Positions 33,701 to 46,596 are shown, counted from the first letter of the stretch. The stretch: DNA of 64,000 nucleotides from Thalassobaculum fulvum (GCF_014652915.1 NZ_BMZS01000010.1:248001-312000); one strand, 5' to 3'. Program-made: numbers and translations. The notes: generated by a model from the letters alone, not told the origin.

Positions 33701-35776
33701 ATGCCCCGCACTCATCCGCTCGATATGTATCGCAACATCGGCATCATGGCCCACATCGATGCCGGCAAGACGACGACCACCGAGCGTGTTCTGTTCTACA
33801 CCGGCCGGTCCTACAAGATCGGCGAGGTCCATGACGGCAACGCCACCATGGACTGGATGGAGCAGGAGCAGGAGCGTGGCATCACGATCACGTCCGCTGC
33901 GACCACGTGCTTCTGGCGCGACCATCGCATCAACATCATCGACACCCCGGGCCACGTCGACTTCACCATCGAGGTCGAGCGGTCGCTGCGCGTGCTCGAC
34001 GGTGCGGTCGCGGTGTTCGACTCGGTCGCCGGCGTCGAGCCGCAGTCCGAGACCGTGTGGCGGCAGGCCGACAAGTACCACGTCCCGCGGATCTGCTTCG
34101 TCAACAAGATGGACCGGATCGGCGCCGACTTCTTCCGCTGCGTCGACATGATGGTCGATCGCCTGGGCGCCACCCCGCTGGTCACCCAGCTGCCGATCGG
34201 CACCGAGGCCGACTTCGTGGGCCTGGTGGACCTGGTCGAGATGCGGGCGATCCGCTGGCTCGACGAGTCGCTCGGCGCGCAGTTCGAGTACGAGGCCATC
34301 CCGGCCGATCTCGCCGAGCAGGCCGCCGAGTACCGCAAGACCCTGGTCGAGCTGGCGGTCGAGCAGGACGACGCCGCGATGGAGGCCTACCTGGAGGGCG
34401 AGGAGCCGTCCGTCGAGGTCCTCAAGGCGTGCATCCGCAAGGGCGCGATCGCCGAGGCGTTCGTGCCGGTGCTGCTGGGCTCGGCGTTCAAGAACAAGGG
34501 CGTGCAGCCGCTGCTGGACGCCGTCGTCGACTACCTGCCGTCGCCGACCGACGTCGCAAACGTGCGCGGCGTGCTGACCGACGGCGAGACCCCGGTGGTC
34601 CGCAAGACCGACGATGCCGAGCCGTTCTCGGCGCTGGCGTTCAAGATCATGAACGATCCGTTCGTCGGCTCGCTGACCTTCGTGCGCGTCTACTCCGGCG
34701 TGCTGGAGACCGGCAGCTCGGTGATGAACACCGTGAAGGACCAGCGCGAGCGCGTCGGCCGCATGCTGCTGATGCATGCCAACAGCCGGGAAGACGTCAA
34801 GGAAGCCCGCGCCGGCGACATCGTCGCGATCGCCGGGCTGAAGAACACCACGACCGGCGACACCCTGTGCGACCCGCTTAAGCCGGTGATCCTGGAGCGC
34901 ATGGAGTTCCCGGATCCGGTCATCGAGGTCGCGGTCGAGCCGAAGACCAAGAGCGACCAGGAGAAGATGGGTATCGCGCTCAGCCGCCTCGCGGCCGAGG
35001 ACCCGTCGTTCCGGGTGTCGACCGACAACGAGAGCGGCCAGACCGTGATCAAGGGGATGGGCGAGCTCCACCTCGAGATCATCGTCGACCGCATGCGCCG
35101 CGAGTTCAAGGTCGAGGCCAATGTGGGCGCGCCGCAGGTGGCGTACCGCGAGTCGATCACTCGCAAGGCCGAGATCGACTACACCCACAAGAAGCAGACC
35201 GGCGGTTCGGGCCAGTTCGCCCGCGTCAAGCTGACCTTCGAGCCGCTGGAGCGCGGTTCGGGCTTCGTGTTCGAGAATGCCGTGGTCGGCGGCTCGGTGC
35301 CGAAGGAGTACGTGCCGGGCGTCGAGAAGGGCCTGAAGTCGGCCCTCGACAACGGCATCATGGTCGGCTTCCCGGTCATCGACTTCAAGGCGACCCTGAC
35401 CGACGGCGCGTTCCACGACGTCGACTCCAGCGTTCTGGCGTTCGAGATCGCCTCGCGGGCGGCGTTCAAGGAGGGCATGGCGAAGGCCGGCCCGGTGCTG
35501 CTCGAGCCGATGATGAAGGTCGAGGTGGTGACGCCGGACGAGTACATGGGCGACATCATCGGCGACCTGAACAGCCGGCGCGGCCAGGTCAGCGGCATGG
35601 ACCAGCGCGGCAACGCACGGGTCGTGGACGCGATGGTGCCGCTGGCGAACATGTTCGGCTACGTCAACACCCTGCGCTCGATGAGCCAGGGCCGGGCGCA
35701 GTACACCATGCAGTTCGATCACTACGAGCCGGTGCCGCAGGCGGTCGCCGACGAGGTCAAGGCGAAGATGGCCTGA
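33701..35776 (+). CDS. fusA: elongation factor G
   Basis: 691 residues, full length. GTPase motifs: AHIDAGKTT at 17-25, DTPGHVDF and NKMDRIG. The domain IV-V segments [15 protein letters not shown] and [20 protein letters not shown] are intact. EF-G drives translocation and, with RRF, ribosome recycling. It lies between rpsG and the second tuf copy. Confidence 0.98.
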   Translation: MPRTHPLDMYRNIGIMAHIDAGKTTTTERVLFYTGRSYKIGEVHDGNATMDWMEQEQERGITITSAATTCFWRDHRINIIDTPGHVDFTIEVERSLRVLDGAVAVFDSVAGVEPQSETVWRQADKYHVPRICFVNKMDRIGADFFRCVDMMVDRLGATPLVTQLPIGTEADFVGLVDLVEMRAIRWLDESLGAQFEYEAIPADLAEQAAEYRKTLVELAVEQDDAAMEAYLEGEEPSVEVLKACIRKGAIAEAFVPVLLGSAFKNKGVQPLLDAVVDYLPSPTDVANVRGVLTDGETPVVRKTDDAEPFSALAFKIMNDPFVGSLTFVRVYSGVLETGSSVMNTVKDQRERVGRMLLMHANSREDVKEARAGDIVAIAGLKNTTTGDTLCDPLKPVILERMEFPDPVIEVAVEPKTKSDQEKMGIALSRLAAEDPSFRVSTDNESGQTVIKGMGELHLEIIVDRMRREFKVEANVGAPQVAYRESITRKAEIDYTHKKQTGGSGQFARVKLTFEPLERGSGFVFENAVVGGSVPKEYVPGVEKGLKSALDNGIMVGFPVIDFKATLTDGAFHDVDSSVLAFEIASRAAFKEGMAKAGPVLLEPMMKVEVVTPDEYMGDIIGDLNSRRGQVSGMDQRGNARVVDAMVPLANMFGYVNTLRSMSQGRAQYTMQFDHYEPVPQAVADEVKAKMA

Positions 35777-35846
35777 CGGCCGTCTTCACCGGATCAACCA
35801 ACCAGGCGACGCAAGTCACCCCAATTACCGAACGGAGCGGATCGGG

Positions 35847-37039
<1,193 letters not shown>

Positions 37040-37049
37040 GGATGAAACG

Positions 37050-37085
37050 GCCCCGGCGGTCGCAAGGCAAGCCGGGGCACTTTTT
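37050..37085 (+). terminator. intrinsic terminator between the second tuf and rpsJ
   Basis: GCCCCGGC (37050-37057) pairs perfectly with GCCGGGGC (37071-37078), followed by ACTTTTT. It starts 10 bases after the tuf stop and ends 30 bases before rpsJ. This is the clearest intrinsic terminator in the window, and it splits the str and S10 parts. I see no promoter between it and rpsJ. Confidence 0.75.
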
Positions 37086-37115
37086 CGCTCCTCCGAGGGC
37101 GTGGGATTGAAGACG

Positions 37116-37424
37116 ATGGACAGCCAGAATATCCGCATCCGCCTCAAGGCGTTCGATCACCGGGTCCTCGACCAGTCGACCGGGGAGATCGTCAATACGG
37201 CCAAGCGTACCGGAGCCCGCGTGCGCGGCCCGATTCCGCTGCCGACCCGGATCGAGCGGTTCACGGTGCTGCGGGGTCCGCACATCGACAAGAAGAGCCG
37301 CGAGCAGTTCGAGGTCCGCACCCACAAGCGGGTGCTGGACATCGTCGATCCGACGCCGCAGACCGTCGACGCGCTGATGAAGCTCGACTTGGCTGCCGGT
37401 GTCGACGTCGAGATCAAGCTCTAA
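37116..37424 (+). CDS. rpsJ: 30S ribosomal protein S10
   Basis: 102 residues from the ATG at 37116 ([16 protein letters not shown]), the family start; an in-frame GTG at 37101 is rejected. [20 protein letters not shown] and [19 protein letters not shown] are conserved. S10 lies in the 30S head and also serves as NusE, a partner of NusB and NusG. First gene of the S10 block, just behind a terminator. Confidence 0.97.
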   Translation: MDSQNIRIRLKAFDHRVLDQSTGEIVNTAKRTGARVRGPIPLPTRIERFTVLRGPHIDKKSREQFEVRTHKRVLDIVDPTPQTVDALMKLDLAAGVDVEIKL

Positions 37425-37435
37425 GGGGACCGGCG

Positions 37436-38179
37436 ATGCGTTCGGGACTGATCGCTCAGAAGGTCGGCATGACCCGCGTCTTCACCGACGAGGGGAACCA
37501 TGTGCCGGTCACGGTGCTTAAGGTCGACGGCTGCCAGGTCGTTTCGGTCCGCACCAAGGACAGGGACGGCTACACCGCCGTTCAGCTCGGCGTGGGTGCG
37601 CGCAAGCCGAAGCACACCACCAAGCCGATGCGCGGGCACTTCGCCAAGGCGGGCGTCGAGCCAAAGCGCAAGCTGGCGGAGTTCCGGGTGTCCGAGGACG
37701 CCCTGCTGGACGTCGGTGCCGAGCTGTCGGTGGACCACTTCATCGCGGGCCAGAAGGTCGACGTGACCGGGACCTCGATCGGCAAGGGCTTCGCCGGCGC
37801 CATGAAGCGCCACAACTTCGGCGGCCTGCGCGCCACCCACGGCGTGTCGCTCTCGCACCGCAGCCACGGCTCGACCGGTAACAACCAGGACCCGGGCCGC
37901 GTCTGGAAGGGCAAGAAGATGGCCGGGCACATGGGCGACGTTCGCGTCACGACCCAGAACCTGGTTGTGGTGTCGACCGACGCCGAGCGCGGCCTGATCC
38001 TGGTCCGCGGCGCGGTGCCGGGATCCGACGGCGGCTGGGTGCTGGTGCAGGATGCCGTCAAGGCGAAGCTGCCGGACGGTGTGCCGTTCCCGGCCGCGAT
38101 CAAGGCCGCCGCCGAGAAGACCGCGTCCGTCGAGGACGCCCCGGCCGAGCCGGCCGGCGAGACGGAGCAGAAGGACTGA
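37436..38179 (+). CDS. rplC: 50S ribosomal protein L3
   Basis: 247 residues, longer than the roughly 210 of enterobacteria because of an Ala/Glu/Pro tail ([19 protein letters not shown]), a usual alphaproteobacterial feature. The methylated-glutamine loop region [19 protein letters not shown] is conserved. L3 reaches towards the peptidyl transferase centre and is an early assembly protein. Confidence 0.97.
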   Translation: MRSGLIAQKVGMTRVFTDEGNHVPVTVLKVDGCQVVSVRTKDRDGYTAVQLGVGARKPKHTTKPMRGHFAKAGVEPKRKLAEFRVSEDALLDVGAELSVDHFIAGQKVDVTGTSIGKGFAGAMKRHNFGGLRATHGVSLSHRSHGSTGNNQDPGRVWKGKKMAGHMGDVRVTTQNLVVVSTDAERGLILVRGAVPGSDGGWVLVQDAVKAKLPDGVPFPAAIKAAAEKTASVEDAPAEPAGETEQKD

Positions 38180-38183
38180 GGCC

Positions 38184-38804
38184 ATGAAGCTGGAGGTCAC
38201 CAACCTCGAGGCGGAGAAGACCGGCGAGATCGAGCTCGATGACTCGATCTTCGGTCTGGATCCGCGCCGCGACATCCTGGCCCGGGTCGTGAACTGGCAG
38301 CTCGCCAAGCGGCGCGCCGGTAACCACAAGACCAAGGGCATCTCGGAGATCAGCGGGACCACCAAGAAGCCGTACCGGCAGAAGGGCACCGGCCGGGCGC
38401 GTCAGGGCTCGATGCGGGCGACCCAGTTCCGCGGCGGCCAGACCGTTCACGGCCCGGTGGTGCGCAGCCATGCGCACGACCTGACCAAGAAGTTCCGCAA
38501 GCTCGGCCTGAAGAATGCGCTGTCGGCGAAGGCCAAGGCCGGTCAGCTGATCGTGCTGGACAGCGCCTCGACCGACGAGGCGAAGACCAAGGCGCTGGCG
38601 GCCAAGTTCGCGAAGCTCGGCTGGCAGTCGGTCCTGGTGATCGACGGTCCGGAGCTGAACGAGGGCTTCGCGCGGGCGGCGCGGAACATCCCCAAGGTGG
38701 ACGTGCTGCCGCAGCAGGGCGCGAACGTCTACGACATCCTGCGGCGCGACACGCTGGTCCTGACCCGCGGTGCCGTGGAGCATCTGGAGGCGCGGCTGAA
38801 ATGA
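38184..38804 (+). CDS. rplD: 50S ribosomal protein L4
   Basis: 206 residues from the ATG at 38184 ([12 protein letters not shown]), 4 bases after the L3 stop. The extended exit-tunnel loop is visible ([30 protein letters not shown]). L4 is the autogenous repressor of the S10 operon in enterobacteria; whether it acts so here is unknown. Its stop overlaps the rplW start. Confidence 0.97.
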   Translation: MKLEVTNLEAEKTGEIELDDSIFGLDPRRDILARVVNWQLAKRRAGNHKTKGISEISGTTKKPYRQKGTGRARQGSMRATQFRGGQTVHGPVVRSHAHDLTKKFRKLGLKNALSAKAKAGQLIVLDSASTDEAKTKALAAKFAKLGWQSVLVIDGPELNEGFARAARNIPKVDVLPQQGANVYDILRRDTLVLTRGAVEHLEARLK

Positions 38805-39130
38805 GTATCCGACCCTACAAGCCGAAGCCGACGACGGTGAGCGCGGAGCGGGCCTACGAGGTCCTGCGCGCACCGATCGTCACCGAGAAGTCGACCCGCG
38901 GGTCGGAGTTCAACCAGGTGACCTTCGAGGTCCCGGTGAACGCGACCAAGCCGGAGATCAAGCTCGCGGTCGAGCGTCTGTTCGAGGTCCAGGTCCGGGC
39001 GGTTAACACCATCCTGGTCAAGGGCAAGACCAAGCGCTTCCGCGGCCGTCCGGGCAAGCGGTCGGACTACAAGAAGGCCGTCGTGACCCTGGCCGAGGGC
39101 CAGTCGATCGACCTGGTGGCGGGAGTCTGA
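38801..39130 (+). CDS. rplW: 50S ribosomal protein L23
   Basis: 109 residues. The core [20 protein letters not shown] and the loop [20 protein letters not shown] are typical. L23 sits at the tunnel exit and is the docking site for trigger factor and SRP. An N-terminal stretch of about 14 residues precedes the conserved core. Overlaps rplD by 4 bases. Confidence 0.96.
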   Translation: MSIRPYKPKPTTVSAERAYEVLRAPIVTEKSTRGSEFNQVTFEVPVNATKPEIKLAVERLFEVQVRAVNTILVKGKTKRFRGRPGKRSDYKKAVVTLAEGQSIDLVAGV

Positions 39131-39134
39131 CGCC

Positions 39135-39959
39135 ATGGCGTTGAAGAGCTACAACCCGACGACGCCGTCGCAGCGTCAGCTGGTCATCGTCGACCGGTCC
39201 GAGCTCTGGAAGGGCAAGCCGGTCAAGAAGCTGACCGAGGGCCTGACCAAGAAGGCCGGCCGCAACAACACCGGGCGCGTCACCGCGCGCCGTCGCGGCG
39301 GCGGGCACAAGCAGAGCTACCGGCTGGTCGACTTCAAGCGCCGCAAGTTCGACGTGGTCGGCACGGTCGAGCGGCTCGAGTACGACCCGAACCGGACCGC
39401 GTTCATCGCGCTGGTGACCTACGAGGACGGCGAGCAGGCCTACATCCTGGCTCCGCAGCGTCTCGGCGCCGGCGACAAGGTGGTCGCGGGCGAGCGGGTC
39501 GACGTGAAGCCGGGCAACGCGATGCCGCTGCGCAGCATTCCGATCGGCACGATCGTGCACAACGTCGAGCTGAAGCCGGGCAAGGGCGGCCAGATGGCGC
39601 GGTCCGCCGGCACCTACGTCCAGATCGTCGGCCGCGACGCGGGCTACGCTCTGCTGCGCCTCGCTTCCGGCGAGGTCCGGATGGTTCGCAGCGAGTGCAT
39701 GGCGACGATCGGTGCGGTGTCGAACCCGGACCAGCAGAACATCAACCTCGGCAAGGCCGGCCGCAATCGCTGGCTGGGCAAGCGCCCGGCGGTCCGCGGC
39801 GTCGCCATGAACCCGGTCGACCATCCGCACGGCGGTGGCGAGGGCCGGACCTCGGGCGGCCGTCATCCGGTCACCCCGTGGGGCAAGCCGACCAAGGGCA
39901 AGAAGACGCGCAGCAACAAGGCGACCGACCGCCTGATCGTGCGGCGTCGGAAGAAGTAA
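39135..39959 (+). CDS. rplB: 50S ribosomal protein L2
   Basis: 274 residues, full length. [20 protein letters not shown] near the N-terminus and [20 protein letters not shown] near the C-terminus, including the peptidyl-transferase-proximal histidine, are intact. L2 is one of the primary 23S rRNA binders needed for subunit joining. Confidence 0.98.
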   Translation: MALKSYNPTTPSQRQLVIVDRSELWKGKPVKKLTEGLTKKAGRNNTGRVTARRRGGGHKQSYRLVDFKRRKFDVVGTVERLEYDPNRTAFIALVTYEDGEQAYILAPQRLGAGDKVVAGERVDVKPGNAMPLRSIPIGTIVHNVELKPGKGGQMARSAGTYVQIVGRDAGYALLRLASGEVRMVRSECMATIGAVSNPDQQNINLGKAGRNRWLGKRPAVRGVAMNPVDHPHGGGEGRTSGGRHPVTPWGKPTKGKKTRSNKATDRLIVRRRKK

Positions 39960-39970
39960 GGAGAACGACG

Positions 39971-40246
39971 GTGGCTCGATCCGTATGGAAGGGACCGTTC
40001 GTCGACGGTTACCTCATGAAGAAGGCCGACAAGGCGCGTGCGTCCGGTCGCAACGAGGTCATCAAGATCTGGGCGCGCCGCTCGACGATCATGCCGCAGT
40101 TCGTCGGCCTGACCTTCGGGGTGCACAACGGCCAGAAGTTCGTGCCGGTGCTGGTGAGCGAGAACATGGTCGGTCACAAGTTCGGCGAGTTCGCGCCGAC
40201 CCGCACCTACTACGGGCACGCCGCCGACAAGAAGTCGCGGCGCTGA
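39971..40246 (+). CDS. rpsS: 30S ribosomal protein S19
   Basis: 91 residues starting with GTG at 39971 after [44 protein letters not shown] and [18 protein letters not shown] are the family core. It binds the 30S head with S13 and helps form intersubunit bridges. Confidence 0.97.
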   Translation: MARSVWKGPFVDGYLMKKADKARASGRNEVIKIWARRSTIMPQFVGLTFGVHNGQKFVPVLVSENMVGHKFGEFAPTRTYYGHAADKKSRR

Positions 40247-40265
40247 GCGCGGAGAGGAACAGGCT

Positions 40266-40645
40266 ATGGGTAAGCAGGCTACCGCTCGGCGGCTCGGAGA
40301 CAACGAGGCTCAGGCCGTCGTGCACAATCTCCGGGTCAGCGCTCAGAAGCTGAACCTGGTGGCTCAGACCATCCGCGGTCTGGACGCGTCGAAGGCGATC
40401 GCCTCCCTGACCTTCTCGAAGCGCCGGATCGCCGGTGCCGTGAAGAAGGCCCTGGAGTCGGCGATCGCCAACGCCGAGAACAACCACCAGCTCGACGTCG
40501 ACCGCCTCTACGTGAAGGAGGCCTACGTCGGCAAGAGCATGCGGATGCGGCGCTTCCGTCCGCGGGCCCGCGGTCGTGTCGGTCGGATCGAGAAGCCGTT
40601 CTCGCACCTCACCGTGGTGGTGCGCGAGCGGGAGGAGCAGAGCTG

Positions 40646-40646
<1 letters not shown>
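40266..40646 (+). CDS. rplV: 50S ribosomal protein L22
   Basis: 126 residues. [20 protein letters not shown] and the tunnel-lining hairpin segment [20 protein letters not shown] are conserved, and no deletion of the macrolide-related loop is seen. The stop codon overlaps the rpsC start (TGATG). Confidence 0.97.
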
Positions 40647-41347
<701 letters not shown>

Positions 41348-41373
41348 CGGTCGGAGCGAGAGGAGACTGAGAC

Positions 41374-41787
41374 ATGCTGTCCCCGAAGCGCACCAAGTAC
41401 CGCAAGGCATTCAAGGGCCGCATCCACGGCCTGGCCAAGGGCGGCACCGCGCTGAACTTCGGCGCGTACGGCCTGAAGGCGACGACGCCGGCGCGGGTGA
41501 CCGCTCGGCAGATCGAGGCGGCCCGGCGGGCGATCACCCGTCACATCCGCCGCGTCGGCCGGGTGTGGATCCGGATCTTCCCGGACGTCCCGGTGTCGAG
41601 CAAGCCGGCCGAGGTCCGCATGGGCAAGGGCAAGGGCTCGCCTGAGTTCTGGGTGTGCCGCGTGAAGCCGGGCCGGATCATGTTCGAGCTGGATGGCGTG
41701 CCGCGCGACCTGGCCGAGGAGGCGTTCCGCCTCGCCGCCATGAAGCTGCCGGTCGACACCCGGTTCGTGACGCGTCTCGGCGAGTGA
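41374..41787 (+). CDS. rplP: 50S ribosomal protein L16
   Basis: 137 residues. [20 protein letters not shown] and [20 protein letters not shown] are the family signatures. L16 organises the A-site side of the 50S and is a late assembly protein. Co-transcribed between rpsC and rpmC. Confidence 0.97.
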   Translation: MLSPKRTKYRKAFKGRIHGLAKGGTALNFGAYGLKATTPARVTARQIEAARRAITRHIRRVGRVWIRIFPDVPVSSKPAEVRMGKGKGSPEFWVCRVKPGRIMFELDGVPRDLAEEAFRLAAMKLPVDTRFVTRLGE

Positions 41788-41807
41788 GCGGGCTGGAGGA
41801 TCGAGTT

Positions 41808-42020
41808 ATGGCGAACAAAGTGGCCCAGGACCTGCGTACCAAGACGCCGGACCAGCTCAAGGAGCAGCTGCTGCAGCTGCGCCGGGAGCATTTCAATCTG
41901 CGCTTCCAGAGGGCGAACGGGCAGCTCGAGAACACCGACCGCATGCGGCAGGTGCGGCGCGAGATCGCCAAGGTGAAGACCATCATGGGCGAGAAGACGC
42001 GCGCCGCGGCCTCGGCCTGA
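41808..42020 (+). CDS. rpmC: 50S ribosomal protein L29
   Basis: 70 residues from the ATG at 41808 after GGAGGA. Two helices: [20 protein letters not shown] and [20 protein letters not shown], with the [13 protein letters not shown] link. It lies at the tunnel exit next to L23. Confidence 0.97.
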   Translation: MANKVAQDLRTKTPDQLKEQLLQLRREHFNLRFQRANGQLENTDRMRQVRREIAKVKTIMGEKTRAAASA

Positions 42021-42049
42021 GGCGGACGGACGAGGGTTAGGAGAAAGCG

Positions 42050-42304
42050 ATGCCGAGGCGAGTTCTGCAGGGCACCGTCGTCAGCGACAAGGGCGACAAG
42101 ACGGTGGTCGTGACCGTCCAGCGGCGGGTGATGCACCCGCTGTACAAGAAGTTCATCACCCGTTCGAAGAAGTTTTCGGCACACGATCCCGAGAACCGCT
42201 TCAAGCAGGGCGATACGGTCCGGATCGTCGAGTGCCGGCCGATTTCCAAGTCGAAGCGTTTCGAGGTCCTCTACGAGGACACGGCAACGGCCGACAACGC
42301 CTGA
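42050..42304 (+). CDS. rpsQ: 30S ribosomal protein S17
   Basis: 84 residues of OB fold. [19 protein letters not shown] and [20 protein letters not shown] are conserved. It is an early 16S rRNA binder in the 30S body. TAGGAGAA precedes the ATG. Confidence 0.97.
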   Translation: MPRRVLQGTVVSDKGDKTVVVTVQRRVMHPLYKKFITRSKKFSAHDPENRFKQGDTVRIVECRPISKSKRFEVLYEDTATADNA

Positions 42305-42327
42305 GCCGGTTTTAGGAGACCAAGACC

Positions 42328-42696
42328 ATGATCCAGATGCAGACGAACCTCGAGGTCGCCGACAATTCCGGCGCACGGAGGGTGCAGTGCATCAAGGTGC
42401 TCGGCGGGTCCAAGCGCAAGGTCGCGTCGATCGGCGACGTCATCGTCGTGTCGGTCAAGGAGGCGATCCCGCGGGGCCGCGTCAAGAAGGGCGACGTGCA
42501 CCGCGCCGTGATCGTGCGCACCGCGAAGGAACTGCGCCGTCAGGACGGCTCGGCGATCCGCTTCGACCGCAACGCGGCCGTGCTGATCAACAAGCAGGGC
42601 GAGCCGATCGGGACCCGTATCTTCGGCCCGGTGACGCGTGAGCTGCGGGCCAAGAAGTTCATGAAGATCATCTCGCTCGCACCGGAGGTTCTGTAA
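42328..42696 (+). CDS. rplN: 50S ribosomal protein L14
   Basis: 122 residues, standard. [20 protein letters not shown] and the C-terminal [20 protein letters not shown] are typical. It makes an intersubunit bridge and is the target of the silencing factor RsfS. Its stop overlaps the rplX start. Confidence 0.98.
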   Translation: MIQMQTNLEVADNSGARRVQCIKVLGGSKRKVASIGDVIVVSVKEAIPRGRVKKGDVHRAVIVRTAKELRRQDGSAIRFDRNAAVLINKQGEPIGTRIFGPVTRELRAKKFMKIISLAPEVL

Positions 42697-43013
42697 TGGC
42701 CGCGCGCGTCAAGAAGGGCGACCGTGTGGTGGTGACCACCGGCCGCGACAAGGGCAAGTCCGGCGAGGTGCTGGGCGTTCTGCCGAAGGAGGGCCGCGTG
42801 CTGGTCCAGGGCGTGAACCTGGTGAAGCGCCATACCCGGCCGTCGCAGACCCAGCAGGGGGGCATCATCGAGCGCGAAGCGCCGCTCGACCTGTCCAACG
42901 TCATGCTCGCGGACCCGAAGACGGGCGAGCCCACCCGCGTCGGCTTCAAGGTGCTGGACGACGGCCGCAAAGTGCGCGTCGCCAAGCGTTCCGGCGAAGT
43001 CATTGACGCCTGA
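42696..43013 (+). CDS. rplX: 50S ribosomal protein L24
   Basis: 105 residues. The KOW motif is in [20 protein letters not shown], followed by [21 protein letters not shown]24 is one of the two initiators of 50S assembly. Confidence 0.97.
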   Translation: MAARVKKGDRVVVTTGRDKGKSGEVLGVLPKEGRVLVQGVNLVKRHTRPSQTQQGGIIEREAPLDLSNVMLADPKTGEPTRVGFKVLDDGRKVRVAKRSGEVIDA

Positions 43014-43035
43014 GCCGAGAGACGGAGAACGGACC

Positions 43036-43575
43036 ATGGCTCGGTTGCGAGAGATTTACGACACGAAGATCCGGCCGGAACTGATGTCCCAGTTCGGATA
43101 TTCGAATCTTTTCGAGGTTCCGCGCCTCGACAAGATCGTCATCAACATGGGCGTCGGCGAGGCGGTGCAGGATTCCAAGCGGATCAATGCCGCCGTCGAG
43201 GAGCTGACCCGGATTTCCGGCCAGAAGCCGGTGGTCACCCGCGCCAAGAAGTCGATCGCCGGCTTCAAGCTGCGCGAAGGCATGCCGATCGGCGTGAAGG
43301 TGACCCTGCGTCGGGACCGGATGTTCGAGTTCCTGGATCGCCTGGTGAACATCGCCCTGCCGCGGGTGCGTGACTTCCGCGGCCTGAACCCGAAGAGCTT
43401 CGACGGCCGCGGGAACTACGCGATGGGCGTCAAGGAGCAGATCGTGTTCCCGGAAATCGACTACGACAAGGTCGATACAATCCGGGGCATGGACATCATC
43501 GTGGTCACCACGGCGAAGACGGACGACGAGGCGCGCGAGCTGCTCAAGCGCTTCCAGTTCCCGTTCGTCAACTGA
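43036..43575 (+). CDS. rplE: 50S ribosomal protein L5
   Basis: 179 residues from the ATG at 43036 ([16 protein letters not shown]), chosen over an upstream in-frame start at 43003 that lies inside rpl[21 protein letters not shown] and [20 protein letters not shown] are the signatures. L5 binds 5S rRNA and contacts the 30S head. Confidence 0.97.
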   Translation: MARLREIYDTKIRPELMSQFGYSNLFEVPRLDKIVINMGVGEAVQDSKRINAAVEELTRISGQKPVVTRAKKSIAGFKLREGMPIGVKVTLRRDRMFEFLDRLVNIALPRVRDFRGLNPKSFDGRGNYAMGVKEQIVFPEIDYDKVDTIRGMDIIVVTTAKTDDEARELLKRFQFPFVN

Positions 43576-43592
43576 CGGGACCGGAGGACGGA

Positions 43593-43898
43593 ATGGCGAA
43601 GAAGAGCTCGATCGAGAAGAACAACCGCCGGGCCAAGCTCGCGGCGCAGCAGGCTGCGAAGCGTGAGCGGCTGAAGGCGGTTGCCAAGGACAAGTCGGTC
43701 CCGATCGAAGAGCGGTTCCTGGCGACCGTCAAGCTGGCCAAGCTGCCGCGCAACGGTGCCAAGATCCGCGTCCGCAATCGCTGCGAGCTGACCGGCCGCC
43801 CGCGCGGCGTCTATCGCAAGTTCAAGATTTCGCGCATCGCGTTGCGCGACCTCGGCTCGACCGGACAGATCCCGGGCGTGGTCAAGTCGAGCTGGTGA
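43593..43898 (+). CDS. rpsN: 30S ribosomal protein S14, zinc-free form
   Basis: 101 residues, the long S14 type. The zinc CxxC pairs of the short form are absent; only one cysteine occurs, in [40 protein letters not shown] is the usual start. GGAGGA precedes the ATG. Confidence 0.97.
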   Translation: MAKKSSIEKNNRRAKLAAQQAAKRERLKAVAKDKSVPIEERFLATVKLAKLPRNGAKIRVRNRCELTGRPRGVYRKFKISRIALRDLGSTGQIPGVVKSSW

Positions 43899-43914
43899 GG
43901 AAGGAGGACGGTCC

Positions 43915-44313
43915 ATGGCGTTGAGCGATCCTCTCGGGGACATGCTGACTCGGATCCGCAACGGGCAGAGCGCCCGGAAGCAGGTCGTGATTAGCCCTGC
44001 CTCGAAGCTGCGTTCGAATGTGCTCGAGGTCCTGAAGCGCGAAGGGTTCATTCGCGGCTACTCGACCGGCGAGGTTCGTCCGGGCGTATCCGAGGTGACC
44101 ATCGAACTGAAGTACCAGGAAGGCGAGCCGGTGATCCGCGAGATCCGCCGGGTGTCGCGGCCTGGGCGTCGGGTGTATGCGAAGATCAAGGATCTGCCGC
44201 GGGTCTACAACGGCCTGGGCATCGCGATCCTGTCGACGCCGCGCGGCGTGATGTCGGACAACGAGGCGCGTGCGGCCAATGTCGGCGGCGAAGTCCTCTG
44301 CCAGGTATTCTGA
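43915..44313 (+). CDS. rpsH: 30S ribosomal protein S8
   Basis: 132 residues. [20 protein letters not shown] and the C-terminal [20 protein letters not shown] are the family core. S8 binds the central domain of 16S rRNA and represses the spc operon in enterobacteria; conservation of that control here is not shown. Confidence 0.97.
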   Translation: MALSDPLGDMLTRIRNGQSARKQVVISPASKLRSNVLEVLKREGFIRGYSTGEVRPGVSEVTIELKYQEGEPVIREIRRVSRPGRRVYAKIKDLPRVYNGLGIAILSTPRGVMSDNEARAANVGGEVLCQVF

Positions 44314-44325
44314 TCGGAGGCGACG

Positions 44326-44859
44326 ATGTCGCGGGTAGGCAAGTATCCTGTCGCGATCCCGGACGGCGTGTCCGTCGAGATCGCGAACGACACGGTGACG
44401 GCGAAGGGCAAGCTGGGTCAGCTGTCGGCGCCGATCACCTCCGACGTCGAGGTGACGGTCGAGGGCAACCTCGTCACCGTCAAGCCGACGAAGGACTCCA
44501 AGAAGGCGCGTGCGCTGTGGGGCACGACCCGGGCCCTGGTGAACAACCTGGTGACCGGCGTCTCCACGGGCTTCACGGTGAACCTCGAGATCAACGGCGT
44601 CGGCTATCGTGCCGCCGTCGAGGGCAAGGACCTGGTGCTGTCGCTCGGCTTCAGCCACCCGGTTCGCTACCCGATCCCCGAGGGGATCACCATGAAGTGC
44701 GAGCGCCCGACGGCGATCGAGATCAGCGGTGCGGACAAGCAGCGCGTCGGTCAGATCGCCTCGGAGATCCGTGCCTTCCGTCCGCCGGAGCCGTTCAAGG
44801 GCAAGGGCGTTAAGTACGCCACCGAGACCATCCTGCGCAAGGAAGGCAAGAAGAAGTAA
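44326..44859 (+). CDS. rplF: 50S ribosomal protein L6
   Basis: 177 residues with the two repeated alpha/beta domains. MSRVGKYPVAIPDGVSVEIA begins the protein and PEPFKGKGVKYATETILRKE ends it. It stands near the sarcin-ricin loop and factor-binding site. Confidence 0.97.
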   Translation: MSRVGKYPVAIPDGVSVEIANDTVTAKGKLGQLSAPITSDVEVTVEGNLVTVKPTKDSKKARALWGTTRALVNNLVTGVSTGFTVNLEINGVGYRAAVEGKDLVLSLGFSHPVRYPIPEGITMKCERPTAIEISGADKQRVGQIASEIRAFRPPEPFKGKGVKYATETILRKEGKKK

Positions 44860-44871
44860 GGAGTGGGGGAC

Positions 44872-45234
44872 ATGCTCTCCTCGAAAGAACTCTTCAAGCG
44901 TCGGCAGATGCGCAACCGCGCGCAGCTGCGTCGCAAGGCGAACGGCCGGCCGCGTCTGTCGGTGTTCCGATCGTCGAAGCACATCTACGCGCAGGTCATC
45001 GACGACGCCGAGGGCCGCACGCTGGTCGCCGCGAGCTCGCTCGACAAGGACCTGAAGGGCCGGATCAAGACCGGCGCCGACAAGTCGGCGGCGGAGGAGG
45101 TCGGCAAGCTGGTCGCCGAGCGCGCCAAGGCGGCGGGTCTCGACGAGGTCGTGTTCGACCGCGGCGGCTACATCTATCACGGGCGGGTGAAGGCTCTGGC
45201 CGACGCCGCGCGTGACGCTGGTTTGAAGTTTTAA
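44872..45234 (+). CDS. rplR: 50S ribosomal protein L18
   Basis: 120 residues from the ATG at 44872, with AAGGAG upstream; an in-frame GTG at 44863 is less likely. [20 protein letters not shown] and [20 protein letters not shown] are typical. It binds 5S rRNA together with L5. Confidence 0.96.
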   Translation: MLSSKELFKRRQMRNRAQLRRKANGRPRLSVFRSSKHIYAQVIDDAEGRTLVAASSLDKDLKGRIKTGADKSAAEEVGKLVAERAKAAGLDEVVFDRGGYIYHGRVKALADAARDAGLKF

Positions 45235-45245
45235 GGGGCCGGACG

Positions 45246-45818
45246 ATGGCACGTAACGACAGGCAGGACCGGGGCCGCGATCGCGATCGCGAGGAATCGG
45301 AGCTGGTCGAGAAGCTGGTCGGCATCAACCGCGTCGCCAAGGTGGTGAAGGGCGGGCGCCGGTTCGGCTTTGCGGCGATCGTCGTGGTCGGCGACCAGCG
45401 TGGCCGGGTCGGGCATGGCGCCGGCAAGGCGCGCGAGGTGCCTGAGGCGATCCGCAAGGCGACCGAGGCCGCCAAGCGGTCGATGATCCGCGTGCCGCTG
45501 CGCGAGGGCCGCACCCTGCACCACGACATCAACGGTCGATTCGGTGCCGGTCGGGTGACCCTGCGGGCGGCGCCGGCTGGTACCGGCATCATCGCCGGCG
45601 GCCCGATGCGCGCGATCTTCGAGGCGCTCGGCGTGCACGACGTCGTCGCCAAGTCGCTCGGCACCTCGAACCCGCACAACATGATCAAGGCGACGTTCGA
45701 CGCCCTGACCAACGTGCAGTCGCCGCGCGCGATCGCCAGCAAGCGCGGCAAGAAGGTCGCTGAGATTTTCGGGCGGGCGCCGCAGGGCGATGCCGCCGAG
45801 GCGGCGGCGACCGAGTAA
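45246..45818 (+). CDS. rpsE: 30S ribosomal protein S5
   Basis: 190 residues. [20 protein letters not shown] (the N-terminal loop region whose changes cause spectinomycin resistance, here of normal form) and the C-terminal [20 protein letters not shown] are conserved. An Ala/Glu tail follows. The N-terminus is rich in Arg/Asp repeats encoded by CGCGAT runs. Confidence 0.97.
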   Translation: MARNDRQDRGRDRDREESELVEKLVGINRVAKVVKGGRRFGFAAIVVVGDQRGRVGHGAGKAREVPEAIRKATEAAKRSMIRVPLREGRTLHHDINGRFGAGRVTLRAAPAGTGIIAGGPMRAIFEALGVHDVVAKSLGTSNPHNMIKATFDALTNVQSPRAIASKRGKKVAEIFGRAPQGDAAEAAATE

Positions 45819-45845
45819 GGTCGTCGGGCGGACGGAGACGGGACG

Positions 45846-46040
45846 ATGGCTGAGAGCAAGGGCACCGTGACGGTGCAGCAGATCCGCAGCGGCCTGGGCC
45901 GCAAGAAGGACCAGCGGGCGACCCTGGTCGGTCTTGGGCTGGGCAAGCTGAACCGTACCCGTACGCTGGAGGACACGCCGGCGGTGCGGGGCATGATCGA
46001 CAAGGTGAAGCACCTGGTCCAGGTCGTGGAGCAGGGCTGA
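45846..46040 (+). CDS. rpmD: 50S ribosomal protein L30
   Basis: 64 residues. [20 protein letters not shown] and [20 protein letters not shown] are the conserved parts of this small beta-alpha-beta protein. It lies between S5 and L15 as in most proteobacteria. Confidence 0.96.
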   Translation: MAESKGTVTVQQIRSGLGRKKDQRATLVGLGLGKLNRTRTLEDTPAVRGMIDKVKHLVQVVEQG

Positions 46041-46095
46041 ACGCCAGGAATGACGCGCGCCGGAACGCCGGCGTGCCAGGCTGAGGACTGAAGCG

Positions 46096-46572
46096 ATGCG
46101 ACTTAACGAGCTGTCCGACAATCCGGGCGCGACCAGCCCGCGCAAGCGCGTGGGCCGCGGTACCGGTTCCGGTCTCGGCAAGACCAGCGGCAAGGGCCAC
46201 AAGGGCCAGAAGGCCCGCCGTGGCGTGGCGATCAACGGCTTCGAGGGCGGGCAGATGCCGATCTACCGCCGCCTGCCGAAGCGCGGGTTCACCAACCTGT
46301 TCCGCAAGCAGTACGGGGTGATCAACCTCGGCCGCCTGCAGGCCGCCATCGAGGCGGGTAAGGTCGATGCCGGCCAGCCGATCACCGGGGCGGCGCTGGT
46401 CGCCGCCGGCGTGGTCAAGGACGCCAAGGACGGCGTCCGGCTGCTTGCGAAGGGCGACCTGACGTCCAAGGTAGAGATCCATGTGGCCGGCGCCTCCAAG
46501 GCGGCGGTCGCGGCGGTCGAGAAGGCGGGCGGCAGTGTCGTGCTGCCGGCGGGAGCGACGGCCGAGTCCTGA
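46096..46572 (+). CDS. rplO: 50S ribosomal protein L15
   Basis: 158 residues. The Gly/Lys/Arg-rich N-terminal extension ([20 protein letters not shown]) threads into 23S rRNA; the globular C-terminal domain ends in [14 protein letters not shown] perfect short hairpin stands between it and secY. Confidence 0.97.
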   Translation: MRLNELSDNPGATSPRKRVGRGTGSGLGKTSGKGHKGQKARRGVAINGFEGGQMPIYRRLPKRGFTNLFRKQYGVINLGRLQAAIEAGKVDAGQPITGAALVAAGVVKDAKDGVRLLAKGDLTSKVEIHVAGASKAAVAAVEKAGGSVVLPAGATAES

Positions 46573-46577
46573 TCGGG

Positions 46578-46596
46578 CGCCCGGATCGTCCGGGCG
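46578..46596 (+). other. hairpin between rplO and secY
   Basis: CGCCCGGA, loop TCG, TCCGGGCG: a perfect 8-pair stem starting 5 bases after the rplO stop, without a T run. Candidate RNA-processing or mRNA-stability element. Confidence 0.5.

Noticed and set aside
32762-35722. Long minus-strand frame opposite rpsL-rpsG-fusA
   Set aside because: Antisense shadow of three well-known genes, without a ribosome-binding site or recognisable domain.
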